From positions 1,116,001-1,180,000 of the forward strand of contig NZ_CP090063.1 of the NCBI RefSeq assembly GCF_021391495.1: a stretch of DNA of 64,000 bases. The letters run 5' to 3'. Under the pieces are notes generated by a model. It did no database searches and was not told the DNA's origin. It saw only the letters and a list, made by a program, of their open reading frames with translations. Within the stretch, counting starts at the first letter, position 1; the number at the start of each line of letters is the position of its first letter. Positions 34,840-43,446 of this stretch are shown here, piece after piece. The DNA comes from Amycolatopsis acidiphila (GTDB lineage Bacteria; Actinomycetota; Actinomycetes; Mycobacteriales; Pseudonocardiaceae). A program made the position numbers and the translations under genes.

Positions 34840-37005
34840 GTGCAGTTCGTATGTGGAATCGACATCGGCGGGACGTTCACGGACTTGGTTGTTCGGCCCA
34901 TGGACGACGGCGCGGATGTCCGTCAGTACAAAGTCTTCACCGAGCGGGATCTGTCGAAGAGCACGTTGAGCGCCATCGAGGTGGCAAGCGCGGACTTCGG
35001 CCTTGAGCCCCGCGCTTTCCTCGAGGGCGTTGAGCACTTCTTCCTCGGGTCGACAGTAGCCCTGAACACGCTGCTGACGAGGTCGGGCTCGCGTGTCGGC
35101 ATTGTGACCACGAAGGGTCACGGCGATACGTACCACCTCGCACAGATGGCGCGAGGTGGGGTGCGTGACCTGCGGGACGCCGTCACGCAGAATTTCCAGC
35201 CCCTCGTTCCGCGGTCGCGCATCGCTGAGATCGAGGAGCGCGTCGACTGCTTCGGCAACGTGCTTATCGGCGTCGACGATCAGCAGGCCACCTCCGTCGT
35301 GCGTCAGCTCGTGGAGGAACAGGGCTGCGATGCGCTTGTCATCTGCTTTCTCTGGTCGTCGGCGTTCCCAGACCACGAGAAGCACGTCAAGGAGCTGGCG
35401 CGTGGGTTGTATCCGGACCTGTTCATCACCGCCTCGAGCGATCTGACGCGGCTGCTGGACGAGTTCAGCCGGACCGCGACGAGTGTCGTCAACGCCTACG
35501 TCGGCAAGCGGGTCGAGACGTACTGCCGCGAGCTGTCGACCAAGCTGGCGGAGGCTGGCCTTAGCACGCCTCTGCTCATCATGCAGTCGACTGGCGGGCT
35601 CGCGCCGGTCGAGGATGTGGCCGACAAGGCCGTGAACCTGATCGGGTCTGGCCCGGCGGGCGGCGTCATGGCGGCCCAGAACATCTGGGCCAACCGCGGC
35701 AGCGGCAACGGCCACGGCGCGAAGCGCCCCTCACCCGGAGCGATCGCGGTCGACATGGGGGGCACCAGCTTCGACGTTGCCCTCATCCCGCAGGGCGAAA
35801 TCCAGCTCACGACCGACATGCGGATCGCCCGCCACCCGCTGCTGATTCCGGCGATCGACGTCAACTCGGTCGGAGCAGGGGGTGGCAGTATCGCCGCCGT
35901 CGAGACCACGGCTGCCGGGTCTATCCTGCGCGTCGGCCCAGAGAGCGCGGGAGCGGTCCCCGGGCCCGCCTGCTACGGACGCGGCGGCTTGGTGCCGACG
36001 GTCACCGACGCAAACGTCGTGCTCGGTCTGATCAACCCGGACTACTTTGCTGGCGGATATGTGGCGCTCGACCGCGATGCGGCGGCTGAGGCGATGCGCA
36101 AAGTCGCCGAGCCGCTCGGCATGTCGATCGAGGACGCGGCTCGCGGCGTCATCAGTGTCGTCGACGCGGTGATGGGCGACGCGATCAAGGACGTCAGCAT
36201 CCGCCGCGGTTATGACGCACGCGAGTTCTCAATGATCGCCTATGGCGGTGCCGGCGGTCTGCACGCCGCGAACATTGCTCGTAACCTCGGCATCTCGGAG
36301 CTCGTCGTGCCGAACCTCGCGGGGACGCTCTCGGCCTATGGGCTGACGACCGCGGATATCCTCTATACCTATCAGCTCACCGACCAGTCGATCACGGTCG
36401 CACCACCTCCGCCGTGGGGCAACGGCGTCCCCGGGCAACTCTTCAGCAAGTCCGCGGTCGAGTACATCGAGCAGCTGTTCGGCAACGTCGAGCGAACGCT
36501 CAACGAGTCGCTCGCCGCGCAGAGCATTCCGCCGGAGCAGCGCGTCTTCCAGCGCAGCGTGGACGTTCGCTACCAGGGCCAGATGCTGCGCCTGCCAATC
36601 TCCCTCCCCAGCGGGGCGCTGTCTCCCGCAATCCTCGAGGGTGTCGTGGCGCAGTGGGAGGAAAAGTTCCGCCGCATCTACGGCGCCGGCGCGGCGTGGC
36701 CGCAGGGTGGCATGGAGCTGATGAACTACTACGTCACGGGCACCGGGAAGATCAATAAGGCAAACGCCGGTGGGTCGAACGGGACCGCGAAAACGTCGGC
36801 CGAGCCGGTCGAGACACGCGCGGTCTACCTCGAGGAGTGGACCGACGTACCGGTCTACCGGATGAAGGCGCTCGCCCCGGGCGCCGAGGTCACCGGGCCC
36901 GCGATTGTCGAGGACCCGATGACGACCGTTTTCCTCGGCGAAGGCGATCGCGGGTCGATCAGCGAATCTGGTGCCCTTGGCATCACGGTCGCGGAGAAAG
37001 CGTAG
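34840..37005 (+). CDS. Hydantoinase/oxoprolinase A, acetone carboxylase beta-like subunit
   Basis: 721 residues from GTG 34840, chosen for GAGGAGG six bases upstream. ASKHA-fold ATPase with the phosphate loop GIDIGGTFTDLV near residue 6, SLNTLL-type region (GSTVALNTLLTRSGSRVG), QSTGGLAPVEDV, the second phosphate loop AVDMGGTSFDVALI and GAGGLHAANIARNLGISE. In the HyuA/AcxA family this subunit uses ATP to phosphorylate or activate a ketone enol or cyclic amide. With HyuB and a gamma-type subunit encoded next to it, carboxylation of a ketone to a beta-keto acid is the likeliest role; amide hydrolysis is the alternative. Confidence 0.9.
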   Translation: MQFVCGIDIGGTFTDLVVRPMDDGADVRQYKVFTERDLSKSTLSAIEVASADFGLEPRAFLEGVEHFFLGSTVALNTLLTRSGSRVGIVTTKGHGDTYHLAQMARGGVRDLRDAVTQNFQPLVPRSRIAEIEERVDCFGNVLIGVDDQQATSVVRQLVEEQGCDALVICFLWSSAFPDHEKHVKELARGLYPDLFITASSDLTRLLDEFSRTATSVVNAYVGKRVETYCRELSTKLAEAGLSTPLLIMQSTGGLAPVEDVADKAVNLIGSGPAGGVMAAQNIWANRGSGNGHGAKRPSPGAIAVDMGGTSFDVALIPQGEIQLTTDMRIARHPLLIPAIDVNSVGAGGGSIAAVETTAAGSILRVGPESAGAVPGPACYGRGGLVPTVTDANVVLGLINPDYFAGGYVALDRDAAAEAMRKVAEPLGMSIEDAARGVISVVDAVMGDAIKDVSIRRGYDAREFSMIAYGGAGGLHAANIARNLGISELVVPNLAGTLSAYGLTTADILYTYQLTDQSITVAPPPPWGNGVPGQLFSKSAVEYIEQLFGNVERTLNESLAAQSIPPEQRVFQRSVDVRYQGQMLRLPISLPSGALSPAILEGVVAQWEEKFRRIYGAGAAWPQGGMELMNYYVTGTGKINKANAGGSNGTAKTSAEPVETRAVYLEEWTDVPVYRMKALAPGAEVTGPAIVEDPMTTVFLGEGDRGSISESGALGITVAEKA

Positions 37006-37042
37006 AGACGGGACGACGTCGGAGAGAGAGTGGAAGGTGTCA

Positions 37043-38956
37043 GTGGCGATGACCAGGACCGCGCCGGCGACGGCTCAGATCAGCACCGACCCGGTGACGC
37101 TGGAGGTCTTCAGCAACCGGATCCAGAACCTAATGAAGCTCATGACGAGCACCCTCGAGAATCTCGCGGGCACGCTCGTCGGCCGGGAGTCGGGAGACTA
37201 CTCGACCGCTCTGCTCGATCGTGACGGGGCCACGATCGCGTTCGGGAGCATGGTCGGCTTCCACCTTGGGCATATGACGTCCGTGGTGCCGTGGATCTAC
37301 GAAAACCTCGGCCGAGAGAACGTCCGTCCAGGGGACATGTACCTAAGCAACGACCCGTATTCCGGCGGCGCCGTGCACAGCAACGACGTCGGGGTATTCG
37401 CGCCGATCTTCGTCGACGACGAGCTAGTTGGCTGGACCGGCTGCGACATGCACTGCATGGATGTCGGCGGTGCGCTCCCGGGCAGTTTCGTCCCGAACGC
37501 ACTCGACGTCGTCGCCGAGGCGTGTCGCTTCACGCCGGTCCGGATCTACAGCGGGGGAGAGTACCGGCCGGACGTCGTTCGGGCGTTTCTCACCAACACC
37601 CGGCTGCCCGAGCGCGTCGGCCAGGACATCTCCGCCGAGGTCGGCGCCAACCACTACGGGCTCAAGATCGTTGAAGAGACGGTGCGCGAGTTCGGCACCG
37701 AGCGTTACCTCCAGCTCGTCGAGGACGTTAAGGCTTTCTCGGAGGCGCGGACCCGGCAGCGGATAAAGGAGGAGCTCGTCGACGGCGTCTACGAATACGT
37801 CGACTACGAGGAGCACGACTTCGTAAGCCACACGATCTACCCGATCCGGGTGCGGCTTACGGTGAGTGGCTCCGAGCTGTTCTTCGACTTTTCGGGGACC
37901 GCCAAGCAGGCGCCGAGCCTCATCAACTGCGCCCGCTCGGGGCTCAAGGGCGCGGTCATGGCCGCGCTGCTGATGCAGCTGGTGCCTGACATCCCGTTCA
38001 ACGCCGGTGTGATGCGGCCCGTGCACGTGTTCAGCGAGGGCGGCACGATCAACGACTGCTCGCCGCCGGCTCCGGTGTCGTTGGCGACCGCGATGGCCGC
38101 GTGGCGCACGATCGACAGCGTCAGCGGGATCCTGACCCGAGCGGTCGACGCGTCTCCCTCGGAGTTCTTGCGGGAGCGGGCGACGGCGTGCTGGGGCGGC
38201 ACGTGGCCGGTCTACGTGCTCAGCACACCGAGCGACCAGTACGGTCAGTACAGCGTGTTCCTGAACATGGACGGGAGTGGCGAGGGCTCCGGGGCGCTGC
38301 GCGGTATCGACGGCGCCCGCGGGAGCTCGGTGCTCCTGGCGGGACGCGTGCCGAGCGTCGAGGCGCACGAGCTGACCGAGCCGAACCTCTACATCAGCCG
38401 GCGCATCTGGCAAGACTCAGCGGGCGCAGGGAAGTGGCGTGGCGGCTGGAGCTTCCAAGAGGCCATTACGCCGTGGGGTGAGAAAACGGCCGACCAGTCC
38501 GGTACGTTCGCGATCGCGCGCAATGCCATCCCGACACCTGGAGCCTTCGGCGGCTACCCCGGTTCCGGGATCTTCTACGGCGTCCTGGAGGGTGTCGACA
38601 TCGAGGGCCACGTCGGTCGCGGGCATCTGCCGAGTTGGGACGACCTGGGAGTCGACACCGACCTCGAGATCCTCGAAGCCAAGGAGGTCTGGGAGGGGCG
38701 GCGCCAGCTCCGCAAGGGCAAGGATGTGCTCGTCCTCAGCTTCGCCGCCGGCGGGGGATTCGGCGATCCGCTCGAGCGCGACCCGGAGCGGGTCCGAACC
38801 GACGTCGAGGAGGGGATCGTCTCGGTGGAGGCGGCCAGCAGCCTCTACGGTGTTGATTTGGTGCAGGGGGACGAAGGGAAGTTCGAATTCAACCCGGGCC
38901 GTGTCGAGGAGCGTCGCTCCGCGCTGCGCGCGGAACGGCTCGCCGGGGCGGAGTGA
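37043..38956 (+). CDS. Hydantoinase/oxoprolinase B, acetone carboxylase alpha-like subunit
   Basis: 637 residues from GTG 37043 (GGAAGG upstream; ATG 37049 is the alternative). HyuB family signatures are DPVTLEVFSNRIQNLMKLMT, SGDYSTALLDRDGATIAFG, MYLSNDPYSGGAVHSNDVGV, GCDMHCMDVGGALPGSF and, near the end, LSFAAGGGFGDPLERDPERV. This subunit holds the metal and the carboxylation or hydrolysis site in characterised relatives. At 637 residues it is shorter than acetone carboxylase AcxB (about 770), closer to general HyuB and acetophenone-carboxylase-type proteins. It is co-oriented with HyuA, with a 37-bp gap. Confidence 0.9.
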   Translation: MAMTRTAPATAQISTDPVTLEVFSNRIQNLMKLMTSTLENLAGTLVGRESGDYSTALLDRDGATIAFGSMVGFHLGHMTSVVPWIYENLGRENVRPGDMYLSNDPYSGGAVHSNDVGVFAPIFVDDELVGWTGCDMHCMDVGGALPGSFVPNALDVVAEACRFTPVRIYSGGEYRPDVVRAFLTNTRLPERVGQDISAEVGANHYGLKIVEETVREFGTERYLQLVEDVKAFSEARTRQRIKEELVDGVYEYVDYEEHDFVSHTIYPIRVRLTVSGSELFFDFSGTAKQAPSLINCARSGLKGAVMAALLMQLVPDIPFNAGVMRPVHVFSEGGTINDCSPPAPVSLATAMAAWRTIDSVSGILTRAVDASPSEFLRERATACWGGTWPVYVLSTPSDQYGQYSVFLNMDGSGEGSGALRGIDGARGSSVLLAGRVPSVEAHELTEPNLYISRRIWQDSAGAGKWRGGWSFQEAITPWGEKTADQSGTFAIARNAIPTPGAFGGYPGSGIFYGVLEGVDIEGHVGRGHLPSWDDLGVDTDLEILEAKEVWEGRRQLRKGKDVLVLSFAAGGGFGDPLERDPERVRTDVEEGIVSVEAASSLYGVDLVQGDEGKFEFNPGRVEERRSALRAERLAGAE

Positions 38957-39038
38957 GTGAGCACCCGCCGCAGGTGGTGCGCAACCACCTGCGGCGGATC
39001 CCGAACGGGTTCATGTCCAACGACAAGGAGTAGTGGCG

Positions 39039-39401
39039 ATGGAGCCATTCATTATCGGTGCGGTGCGGTACGACCCCGAAGACGGTCTTAGCTGCGAGAA
39101 GTGCGGCGGCCGGTTCTGCACATGGGGTGGGAACTACAAGGAGCACGTGAAATCCCGTCGGCTCGCGGCGACGGAGCTGAAAAAGCGCGTCTCACCTTCG
39201 TATTACGTCAAGGAGCACGACGATGTGGAGCTCCGGGAGTTCCACTGCCCGCACTGTGGGCTGCTCCTGGACTTCGAGGTCTACCGAGTCGGCGAGCCGA
39301 ATCGCGTTGATTACGAGCCGCTCGATCGCGCGGGTGCGCGCGGATATGACGCGCGTGCGCTGTTTGAGCAGGCGCCGGACAGCTGGATCACGTTCCAGTG
39401 A
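39039..39401 (+). CDS. Acetone carboxylase gamma-like zinc-ribbon subunit
   Basis: 120 residues from ATG 39039, 8 bp after AAGGAG. Two Cys pairs (CEKCGGRFC and CPHCG) suggest a Zn-binding ribbon. The core VKEHDDVELREFHCPHCGLL and LDFEVYR matches the acetone carboxylase gamma family, which accompanies the HyuA/HyuB-like subunits in acetone and acetophenone carboxylases. At 120 residues it is shorter than AcxC (about 168). Its presence favours a carboxylase over a hydantoinase. Its stop overlaps the start of the SDR gene (GTGA). Confidence 0.88.
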   Translation: MEPFIIGAVRYDPEDGLSCEKCGGRFCTWGGNYKEHVKSRRLAATELKKRVSPSYYVKEHDDVELREFHCPHCGLLLDFEVYRVGEPNRVDYEPLDRAGARGYDARALFEQAPDSWITFQ

Positions 39402-40159
39402 CCGGGGCCTCTGTCGGAAAACCAACGGCCGTTCTCGTCACGGGCGCAGCGGGCGGCATCGGGCGGGAGATAGCCTTCAGCCTCGGCCGGCGCGGCGTCG
39501 CCGTGCTTGTGAATGACGTTGACCCCGGCCGCGTGTCGGCCGTGGTCAAGGAGTTGCGCGCAGCAGGGGTGGACGCTGCCGACGCGCTGTTCGACGTCCG
39601 CTCGACGTCGGAGGCCAACACGGCCGTCGCGAAGCTCCTGGAGCGGTACGACATCGACGGGCTCGTCAACAACGCGGGCGCTTGGGTCGTCAAACCCTTT
39701 CACAAGTCCGACCGCTCCGACTGGGAGCAGGACATCGAGCTGAACCTCTACGGCGTCCTCACCGTCACGCGAGCGGTGATCGAGGGAATGATGGCGCGCG
39801 GTGGCGGCTCGATTGTGTCGGTTGTATCCGACGCGGCCCGCGTCGGGGACCCGACCGCGCCTCCCTACGCGGCCGCGAAAGGCGCTGTGATTTCGTTCAG
39901 TAAGTCGATCGCCCAGGCTTACGGCCGCAAGGGCATCCGCGCCAATTGCGTCGCCCTCGGCGTGATCGAGACCCCGCGAACCGAGTCGATGCTCTCCGAC
40001 GAGAAAATCCGGACCGCGCTGCTGAAGCGCTATCCAGCAGGCCGACTTGGCAAGCCGAGCGATGTAGCGGCGACGGTCGCGTTTTTGCTCTCGGACAAGG
40101 CCGACTGGATTACCGGCCAGGTGCTGCCGGTTAACGGCGGCTACAGCATGATCGGCTAG
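39398..40159 (+). CDS. Short-chain dehydrogenase/reductase
   Basis: 253 residues from GTG 39398, translationally coupled to the gamma subunit. Classical SDR motifs are TGAAGGIGREIAFS, LVNNAGAWVVKPF, SVVSDAARVGDP with active-site Ser, YAAAK, and ETPRTESM after the active site. It resembles the BadH-like enzyme at 25.9 kb (SDAARVG motif). It could oxidise the alcohol formed by the P450 to the ketone that the carboxylase uses, or reduce a keto-acyl product. NAD versus NADP is not decided; the Asp in VNDVDPGR after beta-2 suggests NAD. Confidence 0.92.
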   Translation: MTGASVGKPTAVLVTGAAGGIGREIAFSLGRRGVAVLVNDVDPGRVSAVVKELRAAGVDAADALFDVRSTSEANTAVAKLLERYDIDGLVNNAGAWVVKPFHKSDRSDWEQDIELNLYGVLTVTRAVIEGMMARGGGSIVSVVSDAARVGDPTAPPYAAAKGAVISFSKSIAQAYGRKGIRANCVALGVIETPRTESMLSDEKIRTALLKRYPAGRLGKPSDVAATVAFLLSDKADWITGQVLPVNGGYSMIG

Positions 40160-40175
40160 TGCAGATGGAGGACAA

Positions 40176-41174
40176 ATGAATTCGGCTCCCAACGGGCCTC
40201 CCAACGAGCGCAGCCACCCGCCGTCTGACGATCGCGCCTGGCGCGAGAGCTTCTATTTCGGCTTCGTCGACTCGCGGTGCGGGCTCGGGGTGTACAACAG
40301 CCTCGGCGAGAAGCCGGTGTCCGGGCGGTCGGCCTACATCTGCACGCTTTGGCGGGAAGACCTGCTCGCGGAGACGTATATCGCTGGGCTCGAGCGCACG
40401 GCTACCGAGCACGCGTGCGGCGGGCTACGCTACCGGCTAAACGAGGATGACAGAAGCTGGGCGATCGAATACCAGGCGAAGGTTCCCGTTCTCGGACCGG
40501 TCGGCCGGAGCTACGTCGGACAGATCGACGTCGACGAGGCGTTGCCTCGCCTCGACGTCGCGATGGACCTCCGCTTCGAGCCGACTACACCGGCCTATGA
40601 GTATGCGTCGTCTCCCGCCTGGAGCCGGCTGTTCGATGGCCACGTCGAGCAGTCGGGGCGCTTCACCGGCGTCGTGACCATCGCCGATGCGCGGTACGAG
40701 ATCGACGCGTTCGGCTCGCGCGACCACTCGTGGGGCCCGCGCGACTGGAGCCACCCGCGCGGGTGGACGTTCTTTACCGCGAGCTTCGACCGCGGCCCCG
40801 CGTTCATCTCGCTCTGGGCCGCGGAGACGGCATCGGGAAGCTCCGTCGATGGCTACGTGTGGCGCGACGGTGCTGCCGCGAAGGTCACCGCGATCGCCTG
40901 CGATGTAGCCGGCGGGCGCCCGGCCCCCGGCGTGCCGTTCACGGTGCGCATTACCGACTCGAGCGGTGCGACAACCGATCTCGTCTGCCGCGCGCATTCG
41001 GTGATGCGCCATCAGGTGGGCGGCGGAAGGGGCCAGCTCCCCTCGCACGTCGACCGTTGGCTGGTCGAGATCAACTCGCCCCGCGATGGCATCGGCCACG
41101 GGGAGTTCGAGCTGCTCTCGCCCATAGGTACCGAACCCGCTGCGCCCCGGCAGCTGACGTCAACACCGGATTGA
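40176..41174 (+). CDS. AttH/CrtC-like beta-sandwich protein (DUF7064/DUF7065 type)
   Basis: 332 residues from ATG 40176 with a ribosome site in GATGGAGGAC. No signal peptide or helices. The pattern WRESFYFGFVDSRCGLGVYN, FDGHVEQSGRFTGVVTI and GSRDHSWGPRDW belongs to a two-domain beta family related to AttH and hydroxyneurosporene synthase, often seen beside degradation genes for steroids, terpenoids and other hydrophobic compounds. A lipid-like ligand-binding or hydratase role is possible. Catalytic activity in this family is poorly known; the conserved DHSWG is the best candidate site. Confidence 0.7.
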   Translation: MNSAPNGPPNERSHPPSDDRAWRESFYFGFVDSRCGLGVYNSLGEKPVSGRSAYICTLWREDLLAETYIAGLERTATEHACGGLRYRLNEDDRSWAIEYQAKVPVLGPVGRSYVGQIDVDEALPRLDVAMDLRFEPTTPAYEYASSPAWSRLFDGHVEQSGRFTGVVTIADARYEIDAFGSRDHSWGPRDWSHPRGWTFFTASFDRGPAFISLWAAETASGSSVDGYVWRDGAAAKVTAIACDVAGGRPAPGVPFTVRITDSSGATTDLVCRAHSVMRHQVGGGRGQLPSHVDRWLVEINSPRDGIGHGEFELLSPIGTEPAAPRQLTSTPD

Positions 41175-41193
41175 GAAGGAAGTCGGCCATATC

Positions 41194-42663
41194 GTGAATG
41201 TCGAAGCCCAAGCGGCCACCGTCGCGGACGACACGCCGCTCCTCGTAGGCGGTCGGGAGTATTGGTCCGACTCCCTCCACGAGGTGCGCAACCCCGCCCA
41301 TCCCGAGCAGTGTGTCGGCAGGATTGTGCAAGCCGACGAGACGATCGCGATCTCCGCAATTGAGGCGGCGGCCGCGGCTCTTCCCGGCTGGGCGGCTACT
41401 CCCCGCGGCGAGCGGCTCATGCACGTTCGCCAGGCGTTGTCGGGAATCGAGGCGTTCGCCGCCGACCTCGCGCCCCTCATCACGCGCGAGATGGGGAAGA
41501 ACCTCCGCGAGTCCGAGTCCGAGGTCGCGCTTCCCGGCGTGGCCCTCGGCAAGTACGAGCCGCACTTCCAGCGGATGATCGACGAGCGGATCTCCGACGA
41601 GCGCGGCGACGTGGTGGTCTCGCGGGCCCCTCGCGGCGTCACCACCCTGATCGTCCCGTTCAACTGGCCGGTCGCTCAGCTGGCGCTGAAGCTCGTCCCG
41701 GCCCTGCTGATGGGGAACACGGTCGTCGTCAAGGCCTCGCCGCTCGCACCGCTCGCTGTCACGAAGGTGGTGCACGCGATCGCGAGCGCGCTGCCGCCCG
41801 GGGTGGTCAACGCGGTGTTCGGGCCCGACTCGGTTGCCTCGGTCCTCACCACGCATCCCGCAGTCCGAACAGTGTCCTTCACCGGGAGCATTGCGACCGG
41901 TCGCAAGGTGATGGCCGCGGCGGCCGCGTCGCTGAAACACGTCGTGCTCGAGCTCGGTGGGAACGACCCGGCTTTGATCCTCGCTGACGCGGCGCTGGAC
42001 AAGCGGCAGTGCATCCGGATCCTGCAAGCGATCTTCTCCACGTCCGGACAGGGCTGCCAGCTGATAAAACGGATCTACGTCCACCGCTCGCGCCACGATG
42101 AGCTCGTCGAGAAGCTGGTCGCCTGCGCCGACGACTACTACGTCGTCGGGGATGGGATGGAGCCGGAGGTGAACCTCGGCCCTGTCGTCACCAAGGCACA
42201 GCGTGACCGGATTCAGAACCTCATCGAGCGCAGCAGGGGCGCTGATACGACCGTCAGGGAGACCGGGAAAGTCCACGACACGCAGGTCTTCGAGCGCGGC
42301 TGGTTCGTACGCCCGTCGTTCATCACCCATGTCGACAGCGATGCGCCGATCGTCACGGACGAGCAATTTGGTCCAGTTGTGCCGATCATCGCGTTCGACG
42401 AGGAGGACGAGGCCCTGCGACTCGCGAACGCGACCGAGTTCGGGCTCGCGGCGTCCGTCTGGACCGAGGACGCCGAGCGCGGCATGGCGCTAGGTCGTTC
42501 GATCGAGGCGGGCACTGTCTTCGTCAACAACCACAATACCTTTGCGATCTTCGATGTTGGCGGTGTCGGTGGCGTCAAGCAGAGTGGCAACGGGCGTGAG
42601 CTCGGGCCATGGGGCCTTGAGGAGTTCGCCGACCTCCAGATCCGGAGCACGCGAGCCAAGTAA
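41194..42663 (+). CDS. Aldehyde dehydrogenase (NAD-dependent)
   Basis: 489 residues from GTG 41194. ALDH superfamily: VPFNWPVAQLALKLVPALLM, SFTGSIATGRKV, catalytic Glu in VLELGGNDPALIL, nucleophilic Cys288 in SGQGCQLIKR, and DEQFGPVVPIIAFDEEDEAL. The N-terminal part (RIVQADETIAISAIEAAAAA) resembles glyceraldehyde-3-phosphate/succinate-semialdehyde type ALDHs. It would convert an aldehyde of the pathway to the acid, which the downstream CoA ligase then activates. It overlaps nothing and sits 19 bp after the previous gene in the same operon. Confidence 0.94.
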   Translation: MNVEAQAATVADDTPLLVGGREYWSDSLHEVRNPAHPEQCVGRIVQADETIAISAIEAAAAALPGWAATPRGERLMHVRQALSGIEAFAADLAPLITREMGKNLRESESEVALPGVALGKYEPHFQRMIDERISDERGDVVVSRAPRGVTTLIVPFNWPVAQLALKLVPALLMGNTVVVKASPLAPLAVTKVVHAIASALPPGVVNAVFGPDSVASVLTTHPAVRTVSFTGSIATGRKVMAAAAASLKHVVLELGGNDPALILADAALDKRQCIRILQAIFSTSGQGCQLIKRIYVHRSRHDELVEKLVACADDYYVVGDGMEPEVNLGPVVTKAQRDRIQNLIERSRGADTTVRETGKVHDTQVFERGWFVRPSFITHVDSDAPIVTDEQFGPVVPIIAFDEEDEALRLANATEFGLAASVWTEDAERGMALGRSIEAGTVFVNNHNTFAIFDVGGVGGVKQSGNGRELGPWGLEEFADLQIRSTRAK

Positions 42664-42681
42664 TCACGGAGTGCGATCACG

Positions 42682-43446
42682 ATGCTCGAGCGGGAGATAG
42701 ACACTACTGGCGTGGCAGTTGCCCGGCTGAACCAGCCGGAGCGCGGCAACTGTCTTTCCGACGACCTGATCGCGGCGCTGATCGGCTGGATCGACGAGCT
42801 CGAGCAGGGGAAGGACGCCGCCGTCCTCGTCATCGAGGGCCACCCCCGCGTGTTCTGTGGTGGGGGAGACGTCCACCGCTTTCGCAGCTGGCATGCGTGG
42901 ACCGGCGCCGAGCGGCAGCGCTACTTGAAGACCGGAATCCAACCCCTGTTCCGGCGCCTGCTCGACTCCCCGCTGCTGACGGTTGCGTGCGTGGAGGGTG
43001 CCGTCGTCGGCGCTGGGCTCGACCTCCTGCTGGCCTGCGACCTGCGGTTCGCCGCTACGTCGGCGAGCGTCCGCGGTGGCTATCTCGATGTCGGCCTGGT
43101 GCCCGCCGCCGGCGCCCCGTGGCACCTCGCGCGTCTCGTTGGGACGAGCCGCGCGCTGGAGCTGCTCGTCTCAAGCGAACGCCACCCGGCTTCCCAGCTT
43201 GCCGAGTGGGGCATTTTCAACCACGTCTACGCCGACGACCAGCTGCGGTCGGCGGTCGCAGCGACGTGCCGGGCGATCGCCGGGCACGGGCGAGACCGAG
43301 TAAGCCGGCTGAAGTCGTTGGTCGGCATCGCCGGTGAGGAGTCGTTCGCCGCGCATCTGGACCGCGCGGCGGCGCTGCTCGCGGTGCTCGGAGAGACGCG
43401 GACCGGAAAGACCGATACCAGGGAGAGCGAGCGCGACGATGCGTGA
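42682..43446 (+). CDS. Enoyl-CoA hydratase/isomerase family protein
   Basis: 254-residue crotonase. Oxyanion-loop motifs are FCGGGDVHRFRS and EGAVVGAGLDLLLACD. The usual catalytic Glu positions are occupied differently: the segment after the second loop reads RGGYLDVGLVPAAGAPW, with Gly/Tyr and Asp around the sites where hydratases have Glu. It may thus be an isomerase, hydrolase or lyase rather than a hydratase. Its end overlaps the ligase start by 8 bp. Confidence 0.88.
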   Translation: MLEREIDTTGVAVARLNQPERGNCLSDDLIAALIGWIDELEQGKDAAVLVIEGHPRVFCGGGDVHRFRSWHAWTGAERQRYLKTGIQPLFRRLLDSPLLTVACVEGAVVGAGLDLLLACDLRFAATSASVRGGYLDVGLVPAAGAPWHLARLVGTSRALELLVSSERHPASQLAEWGIFNHVYADDQLRSAVAATCRAIAGHGRDRVSRLKSLVGIAGEESFAAHLDRAAALLAVLGETRTGKTDTRESERDDA

